Source of the DNA: Candidatus Thiodubiliella endoseptemdiera
GTDB taxonomy: Bacteria; Pseudomonadota; Gammaproteobacteria; PS1; Pseudothioglobaceae
Length of the DNA: 64,000 bases
Assembly: GCA_013416635.1 (NCBI GenBank)
Contig: JACCHT010000001.1
Span: forward strand, 1,054,001 to 1,118,000
Direction of reading: 5' to 3'
Under the pieces are notes generated by a model that was not told the origin of the DNA, searched no databases, and saw only the letters and a list, made by a program, of their open reading frames with translations. The position numbers and the translations under genes were made by a program. Within the stretch, counting starts at the first letter, position 1. Each line of letters opens with the position of its first letter. Below, piece after piece: positions 13,593-25,184 of the stretch.

Positions 13593-14085
13593 TATAACCC
13601 CAAACTATCTGTATATGGCTTCGGTTTTTGTCCATTTTACTGCGTCATTTTTATCTTTCAATCGATCATGTGGAAAACCACACTCTCTCAATCAAGATAA
13701 AAATTCCTTGAAAATGAATAAAATCCAAAGCCCCAGAATTTGGTGCTTATGGTTTCGTATTTCACCAAGAAGTCACAAATTGCGATAAATCACAATCGGT
13801 GAATTCTTTTCTTTCTTATTTCACCAGCGGTTTTTACACCGCCAATGAGAATCCATATTTTTTGAAATTGTTGTGTCAATGCAATACACCAATGAAGACT
13901 GTCATCACAACAGTCTTCGCGTTGTTATATTGTATATTTACAAACTTTACTTCATGTATTAAATTGTTAAAGAGCATCACACCCGAAGGCGAGATATAAA
14001 AACTTAAATTAAAATCACATTAAAATGATTTTATTTAAGTTTTCAAGAAAATGAAAACTTATATTTTGCAAGGCAAAATAGAAAG
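13593..14085 (-). other. tRNA-Ala/23S spacer
   Basis: About 490 bp without a coding gene. It contains the 23S leader boxA (13965-13976) and one arm of the 23S processing stem (to 13598). Nothing else identifiable. Confidence 0.7.
13965..13976 (-). promoter_or_regulatory. boxA antitermination site ahead of 23S
   Basis: The reverse complement reads TGCTCTTTAACA, the standard boxA that loads the NusB/NusE antitermination complex. It lies in the 16S-23S spacer after tRNA-Ala. Confidence 0.85.
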
Positions 14086-14161
14086 TGGTGGAGCCAGGGA
14101 GGATCGAACTCCCGACCTCTTGCGTGCAAGGCAAGCGCTCTCCCAGCTGAGCTATGGCCCC
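14086..14161 (-). tRNA. tRNA-Ala (anticodon TGC)
   Basis: The reverse complement begins GGGGCCATAGCTCAGCTGG, has anticodon TGC in the loop CTTGCACG, the T-loop GTTCGATC, and an encoded CCA end. All four stems form. Confidence 0.97.
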
Positions 14162-14268
14162 CTAAAAACAGTATTAAAAACACTGTAATTTTGATTTTTT
14201 GCAAGGAAAGGCTGATTGAGCTTATGCTAATAAGCGATTGAAGGCTTAACGCCGCAAAAAACAAAATT

Positions 14269-14345
<77 letters not shown>

Positions 14346-14665
14346 GAATGGTATTATCTTTCGAGAAAAAATAGATTAGAATACTAAGTGCACTTAGGTT
14401 AGCAATAAACATTTTACAACTAACTTAAATATTACAAAGATAAATTTTATATTCATGTTGCTATCCTCCTTTGCGATATACACATTGAAAATTAAACATA
14501 TTAAATGTACTGCATATTTTAAAAAAATACTAACCTCAGAAGGTATTCCTAACCTAAGTACACTTTTTTATTATATATAAATCTATCAAAATCAAAAGAT
14601 AAGATATTATTTCATTCTTCTTTATTAATTATCAAACAACTTGTTGTGGACACTCGGACTTTTCT
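14346..14665 (-). other. 16S/tRNA-Ile spacer
   Basis: About 320 bp without a gene. The part nearest 16S (about 14633-14656) pairs with about 16315-16337 upstream of 16S, forming the 16S precursor processing stem. No other structure seen. Confidence 0.65.
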
Positions 14666-16200
<1,535 letters not shown>

Positions 16201-16344
16201 ATTCTAACTATTTAGAACATTGGCAACACTTATAAATAAGTGCGCTTTGCGTTCAATTTTTTTAAAAGCTTAATTTGCTTTAGTTTTTTTATGTGCACTT
16301 GCACAATTAATGTACGAGTGCCCACACAAGTTGTTTGATAGATT

Positions 16345-16356
16345 TTTAAAGAGCAA
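16345..16356 (-). promoter_or_regulatory. boxA in the rrn leader
   Basis: The reverse complement reads TTGCTCTTTAAA upstream of 16S. It is the leader antitermination site. The rest of 16201-16458 is the rrn leader and promoter. Confidence 0.85.
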
Positions 16357-16399
16357 CTAAGACTTGGAAATAAATTCTTTGTCTCAGTGAAAGGTGGCA

Positions 16400-16427
16400 A
16401 TTATACAAGGATAAATTCATCCGTCAA
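16400..16427 (-). promoter_or_regulatory. rrn promoter (sigma-70)
   Basis: On the minus strand TTGACG (16422-16427) and TATAAT (16400-16405) are separated by 16 bp, a near-perfect sigma-70 promoter, about 200 bp upstream of 16S. Confidence 0.9.
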
Positions 16428-16458
16428 GAACTATTTTACTTTTTTGTGAAAATAATTC

Positions 16459-16929
16459 CTAAGATTGTGAATTTGGTTGCAACTTTTCTTCTGAAACCTT
16501 TTGGTTAAGCCATTCATCAGCGACATCAATATCAATAATGTTGCCTTTTACATCGAGCATTTCAAAGTCGTTGTCATTCCAACCTTTAATACCCAGTTTT
16601 AATGAGCGCACATTTTCAAAGCCCATTTGTTGCATGGTTTGGGCTGCTAAGACGCTACGATTGCCTGAACGACAGATAAGAATGATGTTTTGATTTCTAG
16701 CTTGTGCAAGTGCTGGGTTGGTATCGTCATAGTTCCAAACGCAAGCACCTTCCAGTGTGCCTCGGGGGATGTGGATGGAATTTGGAATGTGCATCATTTC
16801 AAATTCGTCCCGCTCTCTTATGTCTAATAGTATTAAATTTGAATTTAATTTGTCTTCTTCCAAATCCCATGGCATCACTTCGTCCACCGTTTCTAATGCT
16901 TTTGCGACTAATTTTTGATAATCGTCCAT
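16459..16929 (-). CDS. Rhodanese-domain protein
   Basis: 156 aa. The rhodanese fold spans about 25-130, with LLDIRERDEFEMMHIPNS and the active-site loop CRSGNRS, whose Cys would carry a persulfide. No signal peptide, so cytoplasmic. Starts at the last base of the NarL-like regulator gene, so it is in its operon. A sulfur-carrier or thiosulfate:acceptor role is plausible in a sulfur oxidiser, but the substrate is unknown. Confidence 0.85.
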   Translation of the reverse strand: MDDYQKLVAKALETVDEVMPWDLEEDKLNSNLILLDIRERDEFEMMHIPNSIHIPRGTLEGACVWNYDDTNPALAQARNQNIILICRSGNRSVLAAQTMQQMGFENVRSLKLGIKGWNDNDFEMLDVKGNIIDIDVADEWLNQKVSEEKLQPNSQS

Positions 16930-17558
16930 TATTTACACACTCCTTTTTTGGTTACCATTACAGCGACTTCTACTCTCGATGACAGGCTTAATTTTTTCAA
17001 AATTGATTTCATATGCAGTTTTACCGTGCCGTCTGAAATACCCAATTCTTTGGCAGCGACTTTATTACTATGCCCGATAGCAATTTGACAAGCCACTTCT
17101 TTTTCACGCTTGGTAAGTGTTTCAAAAGACGGCTCACTGTCGGTTAATTCGTTACGCAATACTTTTGCTAAGACAGGGGTCATATCTTGTGCCACGATAA
17201 TTGAACCAGTTTGAATTTCAATTAGTGCATTGACCAATTCATCTGGGTCCATATCTTTTAATAGGTACCCTTGTGCACCGTATTTTAAACAATCGCGTAA
17301 ATCGTTTTCTTCGGTGCTAGTGGTGAGCATTACGATTGGGGTTTCTTCACCTTGGTCTTTGAGTGCTTTTAGAACTTCAATGCCTGACATACTTGGCATC
17401 CGCAAATCCAATAAAATGACATCAACCAATAAGTCTGGGATTTCATCAATTCCTTGTTCAGGCGATGAGGCAGATTTAGCACTGATTTTTCTGGATTCTA
17501 ATAATGACACGAGTCCGTTGCGAAATAGGGCGTGGTCATCAATGATATAAACTTTCAT
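16929..17558 (-). CDS. NarL/LuxR-type response regulator
   Basis: 209 aa. Receiver domain at 1-120 with the acidic pair IDDH, phospho-acceptor VILLDLRMPSMSG and the conserved Lys in LLKDMDPDE. C-terminal LuxR-type HTH at about 145-205 with LTKREKEVACQIAIGHSNK and GTVKLHMKSI. It overlaps the kinase gene by 4 bp, so the two form a two-component pair. The kinase has NarX features, so respiration on nitrate is a reasonable target, but no nar gene is in the window. Confidence 0.9.
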   Translation of the reverse strand: MKVYIIDDHALFRNGLVSLLESRKISAKSASSPEQGIDEIPDLLVDVILLDLRMPSMSGIEVLKALKDQGEETPIVMLTTSTEENDLRDCLKYGAQGYLLKDMDPDELVNALIEIQTGSIIVAQDMTPVLAKVLRNELTDSEPSFETLTKREKEVACQIAIGHSNKVAAKELGISDGTVKLHMKSILKKLSLSSRVEVAVMVTKKGVCK

Positions 17559-19042
17559 GCATTTTCTCCAAAAGTAACAATAACTCGGGTGCCTTCGTCG
17601 GCTTCGGATTCAATCTCAATTTGAGCACCAATGCGTTGAGCGCGTTCTTGCATAATATTCATACCGATATTATTTCCCATTGTTTCGATATCTAACTGCC
17701 TTTTTTCAAAGCCCACGCCATCGTCTTCAATCAACAACTGACAATATGGCTCAGCAGAAAATAAAATTCGCACATTCCGTGCTTGAGCATGTTTGCGAAT
17801 ATTAGACAGGGCTTCCTGGGTGATACGCATAATCTGCATTTCCATTTCTGGGGTTAAATTAAACTTACCCTCTACTTGTAAATAAGTGGCAATGCCTTCT
17901 TCGGCTTTGAAACGATTGACTAAATTTGCTAATGAGACTTCAATGCCTCGTGGGTCTAATGGCACACGGAAGTTACACATTAATTCTCTAAGCTCTTGAT
18001 TTGCTTGAGTAATATTTAATTGCAAACTGGTTACTTTTTCATCCGCATTGACTTTATCTCCTTGTTTTAACATATCGCCCAAAACGGTTACTTGCAATTT
18101 TAAACTGTAAATAGTTTGTGCCAAAGAGTCGTGAATTTCCTGTGATAAAAACAAACCTTCTTGCGAAAGTTCCATGCGTTTGGTTTCCTCATCAAGTCGT
18201 GATTTATCAAGTGCAATGGCGATATTATCAGCAATGGATTCTAATAATGCGCGTTCGTCAAAAGCAAGTGATGGCTCGGTGTCAAAAAATAAGTTGAAGA
18301 TACCCAAAGTTTTGCCGTGATACTTTAAAGGGATAAAAATCGTGCCGACATTGGCTTTAACTTCGGATTTTTCACCCACACATTTTGCACAGGTATGGAT
18401 ACTAAATTGCACATAAGTGGTTTCTGCCATTGCCACTTCGCCACAAAAACAGTCGCTATTCAAAACATTGGTAACTTGCCCTTGGGTGTCAATTACCCCG
18501 CGTTGTGCCACTAAATGTAGTTCGTCATCACCACTTAAACAGCGTGCTACGCCCGAAGAAGCGAGTGTCATTTTCATAAAAATATCTAAAAAATATTCAA
18601 ATAATTCGGTGCTGGAATGCATGGAATTGAGCTTGGATGAGACACTGTAAAGGGTTTCTAACGAGGCAGATTTTTTACTCAAACGCTGAACTTGTTTGTG
18701 CAAGATATCTTCCATATCGTCATACAAGTATTGATTTTCGTCAATTAAATGGTTGATTGCGGTGGCTACAGGTTGAAAGGTAGTTTTTTCCTTGTCGCTA
18801 AGACGCGCACTTTGATCGATATTGTAGTCATTCACCCATTGTTGCAAATCATTAAATGGAGATAAAAAATCTTTGCGAATTGCAATATATAAACCTAAAT
18901 AAACTAACAATATCAAGATAACAAATACTGCCCCTATCATATTAGGAGACTGATAGACTGATACTAATTCACGGAATAAAAACGGCGATAAAATAATCGT
19001 TGTTAATAAATAAAGATAAAATTTAGTTTTAATACCCATCAC
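17555..19042 (-). CDS. NarX-like sensor histidine kinase lacking the nitrate sensor loop
   Basis: 495 aa. Two membrane helices (about 8-27 and 36-57) are joined by a very short loop, so the periplasmic P-box domain of classical NarX is missing. A GAF-like domain (about 130-280) carries two cysteine pairs, CFC and CAKC, like the NarX central module. The HisKA_3 box SQEIHDSLAQTIYSLKLQ holds the phospho-His near 300, followed by a HATPase domain with EDDGVGF and GMNIMQERA. The signal is probably sensed by the Cys-bearing GAF region (inference). Starts at GTG 19042 or ATG 19039, overlapping the mnmE stop. Confidence 0.85.
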   Translation of the reverse strand: MMGIKTKFYLYLLTTIILSPFLFRELVSVYQSPNMIGAVFVILILLVYLGLYIAIRKDFLSPFNDLQQWVNDYNIDQSARLSDKEKTTFQPVATAINHLIDENQYLYDDMEDILHKQVQRLSKKSASLETLYSVSSKLNSMHSSTELFEYFLDIFMKMTLASSGVARCLSGDDELHLVAQRGVIDTQGQVTNVLNSDCFCGEVAMAETTYVQFSIHTCAKCVGEKSEVKANVGTIFIPLKYHGKTLGIFNLFFDTEPSLAFDERALLESIADNIAIALDKSRLDEETKRMELSQEGLFLSQEIHDSLAQTIYSLKLQVTVLGDMLKQGDKVNADEKVTSLQLNITQANQELRELMCNFRVPLDPRGIEVSLANLVNRFKAEEGIATYLQVEGKFNLTPEMEMQIMRITQEALSNIRKHAQARNVRILFSAEPYCQLLIEDDGVGFEKRQLDIETMGNNIGMNIMQERAQRIGAQIEIESEADEGTRVIVTFGENA

Positions 19043-20378
19043 TTACCAATACAAAAAGAAGAAAAAATCTCACCCAGCAAATCGTCAGAGGAAAACTCGC
19101 CCGTGACACTACCTAAATCTTGTGCAGCTTGGCGTAAATCTTCGGCAATTAACTCGCTGGCACTATTATCCAGTTGTATCAACGCACTATGCACGGACTC
19201 GAATGCTGCCTCCAAGGCAATAATATGTCGTTTGCGTGCCAACAAAATCCCTTCGCCTGTATCGTTTAAACCCGCAATCTCTGAAAGTTTTTGTTTTAAT
19301 AAATCAATCCCTTTGATTTCTTGGCACAAAGAGACAACTGTGTTTGGTGGTCTAAATACGACACACCCACAGCATCATCAGTTAAATCCACCTTATTTTT
19401 AATCAACAATATCGGCTTACCCTCAAGCCCACTCGGTAAAATTGACAAATCTGGCGCCTCATCTTGTGCATCAAACACCAACAACACCACATCAGCCCGT
19501 TCGATTTCCAAATACGCTCTTTTAATGCCTTCCTGCTCTACCTTATCCTTACTTATATGTAAACCTGCCGTATCAATAATATTCAGTGGCATACCCTTTA
19601 TATGTATCGTCTCTTTTAACACATCCCGTGTCGTCCCCGCAATATCCGTTACAATCGCACTGGGAACCTGCGTTAACGCGTTCAACAAAGAAGATTTTCC
19701 CGCATTTGGTTTGCCGGCAATCGCAACATTCAACCCCTCCCTTAAAATCGCACCTTGTTCAGCAGCACTTAAAATCATTTGAATGTCCTTTCCAATCTTT
19801 TCAATCTTCTTCTTAACCTCCCCTGAGGCTAAAAAATCAATCTCCTCATCAGAAAAATCAATCGTCGCCTCAACAAAAACCCGCAGTTCAATCAATGCCT
19901 GCGTTAAGGCATTCACCTGATCAGAAAACTCACCCGATAAAGACCTAAGTGCACAACGAGCCGATTGCTGCGAACTGGCATCAATAATGTCTGCCACCGC
20001 CTCCGCCTGCACCAAATCCATTTTTCCATTCAGAAAAGCCCGCTTAGAAAACTCCCCTGGTTCAGCCGCCACTGCCCCCAATGACATCGCAGCCTCTAAC
20101 AACAAACGCATCACTACAATACCACCATGGCCTTGTAATTCTAAAACATCTTCACCCGTAAACGAATGTGGTGCTGGAAAAAACAACGCCACGCCTTTAT
20201 CAATCTCACTGCCATCCTGGCTAAAAAACGAACCATAATGTGCATAACGCGCTTTGGGGATATGCCCAAGCATACACTTAGCAATCTCAACCACACCTGC
20301 ACCAGAAACCCGCACAATACCGATACCGCCTTGTCCTAAAGCACTTGCTAATGCACAAATTGTAGTTGACTTATTCAT
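19039..20378 (-). CDS. mnmE: tRNA uridine-5-carboxymethylaminomethyl GTPase MnmE, frameshifted
   Basis: The frame starts at MNKSTTICALASALGQGG and has the folate-binding N-domain, the G-domain P-loop GKPNAGKSSLLNAL, TTRD, DTAGL and NKVD, and ends with the diagnostic CIGK. With MnmG it modifies the wobble uridine of tRNAs. One A is missing from an AAAA run near 19318, shifting the frame between G-domain and C-terminal helix. Since everything else is intact, I read this as one gene of about 447 aa with a sequence error or a very recent mutation. An upstream ATG at 20429 would add 17 non-homologous residues; 20378 is preferred. Confidence 0.9.
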
Positions 20379-20463
20379 CAAAAAACCTGATAGTTTTATT
20401 AACCTGTATTTTATCAGCGAAAGGCTCACTCTGCTTCGTCATAAAAACGAACCAGCCTCCTGC

Positions 20464-20506
20464 TTAATGATTATTTTAGAGGACTTGCCTCTAAAATAAT
20501 CATTAA
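20464..20506. repeat. 19-bp perfect palindrome
   Basis: TTAATGATTATTTTAGAGG, a 5-base loop ACTTG, then its exact complement. Outside it, weaker complementarity continues (AACGAACCAGC with a GTTGG-rich stretch), and a second small hairpin GACAAGGT/ACCTTGTC follows at about 20538-20556. It lies upstream of mnmE on the minus strand. It may be a terminator for something now lost, or a relic of a mobile hairpin. Confidence 0.7.
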
Positions 20507-20582
20507 AGAACCCAGCAATTAAGTTGGTTTTTTTTATGACAAGGTTCGACCTTGTCAGGGATTGATATTGATGTTACCTTAT

Positions 20583-20743
20583 GAGACCTTTGCATAAATA
20601 GGGATGATTAGCAAAATGACAGATTTTATTAAATTGGAAATTTTTTAAATCCACTCCTAGCAGGGCTAAGGGTGTTTTTAAAAAGTTTGTAATTTGATGA
20701 AAGATGGCGTTTTGATGATTATTCATATTTATGCAAAGGTCTC
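20583..20743 (-). repeat. MITE copy 4 (161 bp)
   Basis: Opposite orientation to copies 1-3. Perfect CTTAT target duplication at 20578-20582 and 20744-20748. Confidence 0.95.
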
Positions 20744-20759
20744 CTTATAATAAAAACTA

Positions 20760-21722
20760 TAAGGAAACCTAGCTGAAATAAGTGAGCAGATGCCCGAAAC
20801 AAGAAGTACAATCGCTTAAAAAAAACAACTTTGGCGTTCGCGAAAGAATAATGAAATCTTAAAAAATACCCAAAAGGATCACTAGAAAAAAAAGCCTCGT
20901 TTGCAGCGAACAATCAAAATACACTATGATTGCTAAAAGCACAAAACCAAAGAACTACGCCAATTGCTAAAACTTCCTTATAACAGTTATTACTATCGGA
21001 TCAAAGATAAATCAGCCAATGATAATACCAATACTATGATTAAATTCATCAAATAAACTGCCATTGAAGTTAGGCATACTTATGACAAACACAGGATGTA
21101 AGTGTCTTTAAATAATCAATCAATACTCATTGAGTGGGTGATATTACCTATATTAAGACCTATCAAGGCTGGTGTTATTTAGCCAGTGTGCTAGATTTAG
21201 GACTAAGGTAGTTTTTGAGCTGGGCATTGTCAAAACAGCCTAATGCTCAATTATTTAAAGATGTATTGCAAAGTACTATATCAAAACATCAATAAACTTA
21301 TGTGCAATACTGTACAAACATATTACCTAGAGTAGGTGGCAATTGTTGGAACAATGCCCCGAGCACAGCGATGGAACGACTCTTTAAAAGTTTAAAAACT
21401 GAGAGATGAAACTACCAAAGCTTCACTAATCATAACGAAGTAGTAGAAAATATAGAGAGAGACCTTTGCATAAATAGGGATGATTAGCAAAATGACAGAT
21501 TTTATTAAATTGGAAATTTTTAAATCCACTCCTAGCAGGGCTAAGGGTGTTTTTAAAAAGTTTGTAATTTAATGAAAGATGGCGTTTTGATGATTATTCA
21601 TATTTATGCAAAGGTCTCATAGAGAGTTATATTTATTTTTATAATTACAAAAGGAGTCATTCAGCAATTGGGTATATTACACCTGTTCAGAAGATGGCTG
21701 AATTGAAAAAAGTAGCTTGAAA
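20760..21722 (+). pseudogene. IS3-family transposase relic, split by a MITE
   Basis: Translating across several stops and frameshifts gives IS3 orfB-like pieces: LPYNSYYYRIKDKS, then a degraded IEWVGDITYI-like region and GWCYLASVLDLG, then GGNCWNNAPSTAMERLFKSL, and finally YIYFYNYKRSHSAIGYITP ending at about 21720. The last part resumes after MITE copy 5. The relic belongs to a different IS3 group from the elements at 40109 and 50391. It has many lesions, so it is long dead. Confidence 0.75.
21459..21618 (-). repeat. MITE copy 5 (160 bp), inside a transposase relic
   Basis: Same family, one T shorter. It is flanked by a 7-bp direct repeat ATAGAGA (21452-21458 and 21619-21625). Removing the MITE and one repeat restores the reading frame of the interrupted transposase, which proves insertion. 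Confidence 0.93.
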
Positions 21723-21884
21723 TGTGTTTAAGTAAATTAGACTGTTACGAATTCGTCCATATAGTCAATTACATCAAAGGTGAATGTAAACATTAGGCGT
21801 GCTTTAGTGAAATAATGGGGGCTATTATCCACAAGTTTGGGAGATTGATTCATACAAAGGTTTTTCATTGAGACTTTTGTATAA

Positions 21885-22229
21885 TTATTCTTTATTAATT
21901 TCTACATTCAAACCCTTGGTGTTTTTTGATAAAGAAAAGTCAGCTTGTGCTTTCATAATGGAATCTACGCATTCATCAAGGTCGGTGTACTCGTCTGTGC
22001 CAGTATCAAAGCGTTTGTCACGCATAAAGTAGAACATATTTTTATAAATGCTGTCTGCCATTTTAATGACAATAAAGGTGTAGTATCCATCTTCCCAAAC
22101 GGCTGAAGGTTTTTCTACATCACCAACTTCAATGTCGCCCATGTGTAAGCCGTGGTCTTTTTTTGTCCAACGGGCATCTATATGTTTTTTAATAATTCCG
22201 GTTTCGGATTGGGTAAAGTCTATTGCCAT
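21885..22229 (-). CDS. Conserved-looking protein of unknown function
   Basis: 114 aa, acidic, soluble, no signal peptide or membrane segment. Near its start it has Lys/His-rich KKHIDARWTKKDHG, and in the middle a patch with several aromatics (WEDGYYTFIVIKMADSIY). I do not recognise the family. It follows the FKBP-like gene after 29 bp in a three-gene minus-strand run just downstream of the apr operon terminator, so a link to sulfur metabolism is possible but unproven. Confidence 0.65.
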   Translation of the reverse strand: MAIDFTQSETGIIKKHIDARWTKKDHGLHMGDIEVGDVEKPSAVWEDGYYTFIVIKMADSIYKNMFYFMRDKRFDTGTDEYTDLDECVDSIMKAQADFSLSKNTKGLNVEINKE

Positions 22230-22258
22230 AATAATATCAGTTTTATAAAAGTTAGAGG

Positions 22259-22768
22259 TTAGTGAATTTTGCGTGCATTTGGCATTTTAAGTTCTGGTGG
22301 TTCGGCATCGATAGGACCGCCTGCTGCTGCCTCTTCATCAGTTGGTTCACGCACTGTCAATACTGTTAGGATAAAAATAACTTCTCTGCCACAGAGTGGG
22401 TTGTTACCATCTATGGTTATTGATTTTTCATCGACACGGGTAACAATAAAATCTTTGGGCTCTCCATTTTCATTTTCCATAGTAACTGTGTTGCCGACTT
22501 TGTGGAATTCTTTTGGTACATTTTCGAGGTGGTCGGTAAATACTAATGACTCATCTCTTGGTCCATAAATTAGGTCGCAGTTAATGGGTAACTCAATCAC
22601 ATCGCCTTTTTCTTGCCCTACTAGTTCTGCTGTTACTTCAGGTGATAAAATTTCGCTGATGCCGTGTATATAGCCGAGTGGAAATTCAACTGCAGATAAA
22701 ATATCTTTGGTTTTTTTGTCTATCACTTTGTAATTTAATTCAACAAATTTTCCGTCTTCAATAATCAT
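22259..22768 (-). CDS. FKBP/SlyD-like peptidyl-prolyl isomerase
   Basis: 169 aa. The N-terminal pattern ELNYKVIDKKTKDIL, then PLGYIHG, VTAELVGQEKGDVIELP and YGPRDESLV match SlyD-type FKBP domains with an inserted flap. The C-terminal part has NPLCGREVIFILTVLTVREPT. There is no His-rich nickel-binding tail. Probable role is protein folding; the client is unknown. It lies between two unassigned small genes in one transcript direction. Confidence 0.8.
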   Translation of the reverse strand: MIIEDGKFVELNYKVIDKKTKDILSAVEFPLGYIHGISEILSPEVTAELVGQEKGDVIELPINCDLIYGPRDESLVFTDHLENVPKEFHKVGNTVTMENENGEPKDFIVTRVDEKSITIDGNNPLCGREVIFILTVLTVREPTDEEAAAGGPIDAEPPELKMPNARKIH

Positions 22769-22779
22769 TATTCTAGCCT

Positions 22780-23136
22780 TTAAAAAATAGTTGCACCGAA
22801 AATTTTAATCTCACCCTCTTCATTATAGCCCAATACTAAACGCCCAAGATATTCGTCTCCCACTCTGTTTTTGTTGGTTTGTTTGTAAAGCACAGTTACA
22901 TGTTCACCACGACGAATTAGCCCTAGATACTCAGGGTCTTTTTCTAAACCTTTAGTCAATTTACTGCGGGCAAATTGTTTACCCATTTCAATTTCATTTG
23001 CACCACGAAGCATATCTTCAGAAAAATTTCTGGTAAATGCACCGTAATTTTTATTGTTAGAATATTTCACTAAGTCATTCCAAAATGGATTGGCAATCGC
23101 TAAAATTTCCTCATCTGTTTTTTCAATAATATTCAT
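22780..23136 (-). CDS. Small protein of unknown function
   Basis: 118 aa, soluble, no signal. The N-terminal region DEEILAIANPFWNDLVKYSN followed by a beta-rich C-terminal half (VTVLYKQTNKN, LGRLVLGYNEEGEIKIFGATIF) resembles NTF2/SnoaL-like small folds, but I cannot assign a family. First gene of the run that continues with the FKBP-like gene 11 bp later. It lies beyond the apr operon terminator. Confidence 0.65.
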   Translation of the reverse strand: MNIIEKTDEEILAIANPFWNDLVKYSNNKNYGAFTRNFSEDMLRGANEIEMGKQFARSKLTKGLEKDPEYLGLIRRGEHVTVLYKQTNKNRVGDEYLGRLVLGYNEEGEIKIFGATIF

Positions 23137-23208
23137 AATTTTTTATTTTATTTAAGACTCATATAGACACTGAATATTATCCAATGCCTATAAAGGTCTG
23201 CTTAAAAT

Positions 23209-23237
23209 AAAAAACCAACATAAAATGTTGGTTTTTT
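23209..23237 (-). terminator. Terminator of the sat-apr operon
   Basis: AAAAAACCAACA pairs with TGTTGGTTTTTT around a 5-base loop, 50 bp after the aprA stop. It is symmetrical, so it could also act from the other direction. Confidence 0.85.
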
Positions 23238-23285
23238 ATTGTTTCCAACAAAGACTTGTTACTAAATCTTTGTTAAGCGAGATTT

Positions 23286-25184
23286 CTACTTCTCAGCGTC
23301 ACCCACTAAGTGGTACAAAGGTTGTTTCTCCATCTTGTATTCACCAGTAGTACGATCGCGTTGTGAGGTAGTCAAAACATGCCAATTTTCATCGTCAAGT
23401 TTCATTTATCGCCACGGTAGTAGTAACCAGGCCAGCGAGTTTCCTCACGGAACAAGGTGTGTTGACCACACACTCAGAAGTACGATGACGGTGCTTAAGC
23501 TCCCATGCACGCAACAATTGGTGAATGTCTTCTGCACCCACTTTCTCCAAATCTTCTTCTAGGATTTTCAATTTATGAAGTCCCATATTTAGAAGTTTGT
23601 CGTTAGTCATATACTGAACCGTTACACCGCCTGCATACTCATCCATCAACTTCTGTAAACGCTGTAGACCAGGGAATGGCAAGATGTAGCTTGGCGATAC
23701 AGTGCCACCAACGATTTCGTTGCGACCTACTGTGTAAGTCTCTAAAGGTTTGAAGATTTGCGCTTTACGCTCATCAATTTGCTTTGTGAAACATTGATAC
23801 CTTCTGCTTTACCGTCATCAATATATTTACAAGCAGCTTTAGCAGACAAACGACCTTCCGTAAATGAACCTGAAGAGAATGCGTGTGGTGTTCCACCAAC
23901 AGAGTCGCCTGCACCGAATAAACCATTAACCGTCGTCATACGATTGTAACCCCAAAAATACTCAGGAATATTACCTGAAATATCTTCAGGACCTGAACAC
24001 CATGCGCCACAACCTGTCGCATGTGAGCCCATTACATACGGCTCAGAAGTTGTTAACTCAGGGTTGATGTATTTAGGATCAATGTCTGTTGCAGCCCATA
24101 ATACGGCTTGACCAACGGTCATGCCTAAGAAGTTTTCCCACCCTACTTCTTCTAAATGTGGGTCTTGGAAGGCTTCAACTGTTACCATATGAATTGGACC
24201 ACGACCAGCCGCTACTTCAGAGATGAATGCGTGGTTACGCAAACAAGTCGGAATAGGCTTGTGTGAGAAATGCTGGTTTTCAGTATCAAGATACGCTTTA
24301 CCTACTCTTTCTGCTAATTCTGGGAACCACTTAGACTCATACTCATCGCCATAAGCGTTTTGAGTGTAAGTTTTAAGGTGCAAGAAGTAAGCGCCAACAG
24401 GGCCATAACCGTCTTTGAATCGAGCCAAAACGATACGATTTTCCATTTGTGTCATTTTTGCACCAGCTTCAATTAATAAACCGTATGCAGAACCTGATGA
24501 CCATGGAGCGTACCAAACACGGCCTGCACCTTCACCCACTGAACGCGGCTTAAAGATATTAGAAGCACCGCCGGCACCAACAATAACTGTCTTAGATTTG
24601 AATACATGGTAGTTACCTGTGCGCACATTAAAACCAACAGCACCTGCAACACGGTTATCTTGTGCATCATCCATCAATAAATGCGTTACCATAATACGGT
24701 TAAAAGTCTTATCGGCATTCACTTTAGCAGCTTCAGCAACGATAGGCTTATAAGATTCACCATGAATCATAATCTGCCAACGACCTTCACGCATATAAGC
24801 ACCTTTACCTAAATCATCTGCAGGCAAGTCTGCTCTTTTAGGGTCTTTCATTAATGGTAAACCCCATTCTTCAAATTTGTGAACTGCTGAGTCAACATGG
24901 CGAGCCATATCAAAAGCTAAGTCTTCACGAACCATACCCATTAAGTCCATTCGTGCATAACGCACATGGTCTTCAGGGTTATTTTCACCCCAACGCGTAC
25001 CCATATAACAGTTAATCGCATATAGACCTTGAGCAACCGCACCAGAACGGTCAATGTTTGCTTTCTCAGCAATAATCACCTTCTTGTCGCGACCCCAATG
25101 TCTTGCTTCATAAGCAGCACCTGTGCCACCTAAACCTGCACCAACCACTAAAATGTCAATGTTGTCTTCAATAATAGTTTTCAT
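23286..25184 (-). CDS. aprA: Adenylylsulfate reductase alpha subunit, three frameshifts
   Basis: The FAD-binding start DILVVGAGLGGTGAAYEARH and the rest of the conserved AprA sequence are readable to the end LYHLVGDAEK, giving about 633 aa, the normal length. In reverse-Dsr sulfur oxidisers it converts sulfite plus AMP to APS. The frame breaks at about 23783 (AAAA to AAA), 23464 (one base lost) and 23405 (AAAA to AAA). The amino-acid sequence on both sides of each break is fully conserved, which argues for sequence error rather than decay. The start ATG overlaps the aprB stop by one base, and GGAG lies upstream. Confidence 0.93.

Noticed and set aside
20544..20580. Possible attachment site in the GACAAGGT/ACCTTGTC hairpin
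   Set aside because: No integrase or tRNA end is nearby and no second copy was seen.
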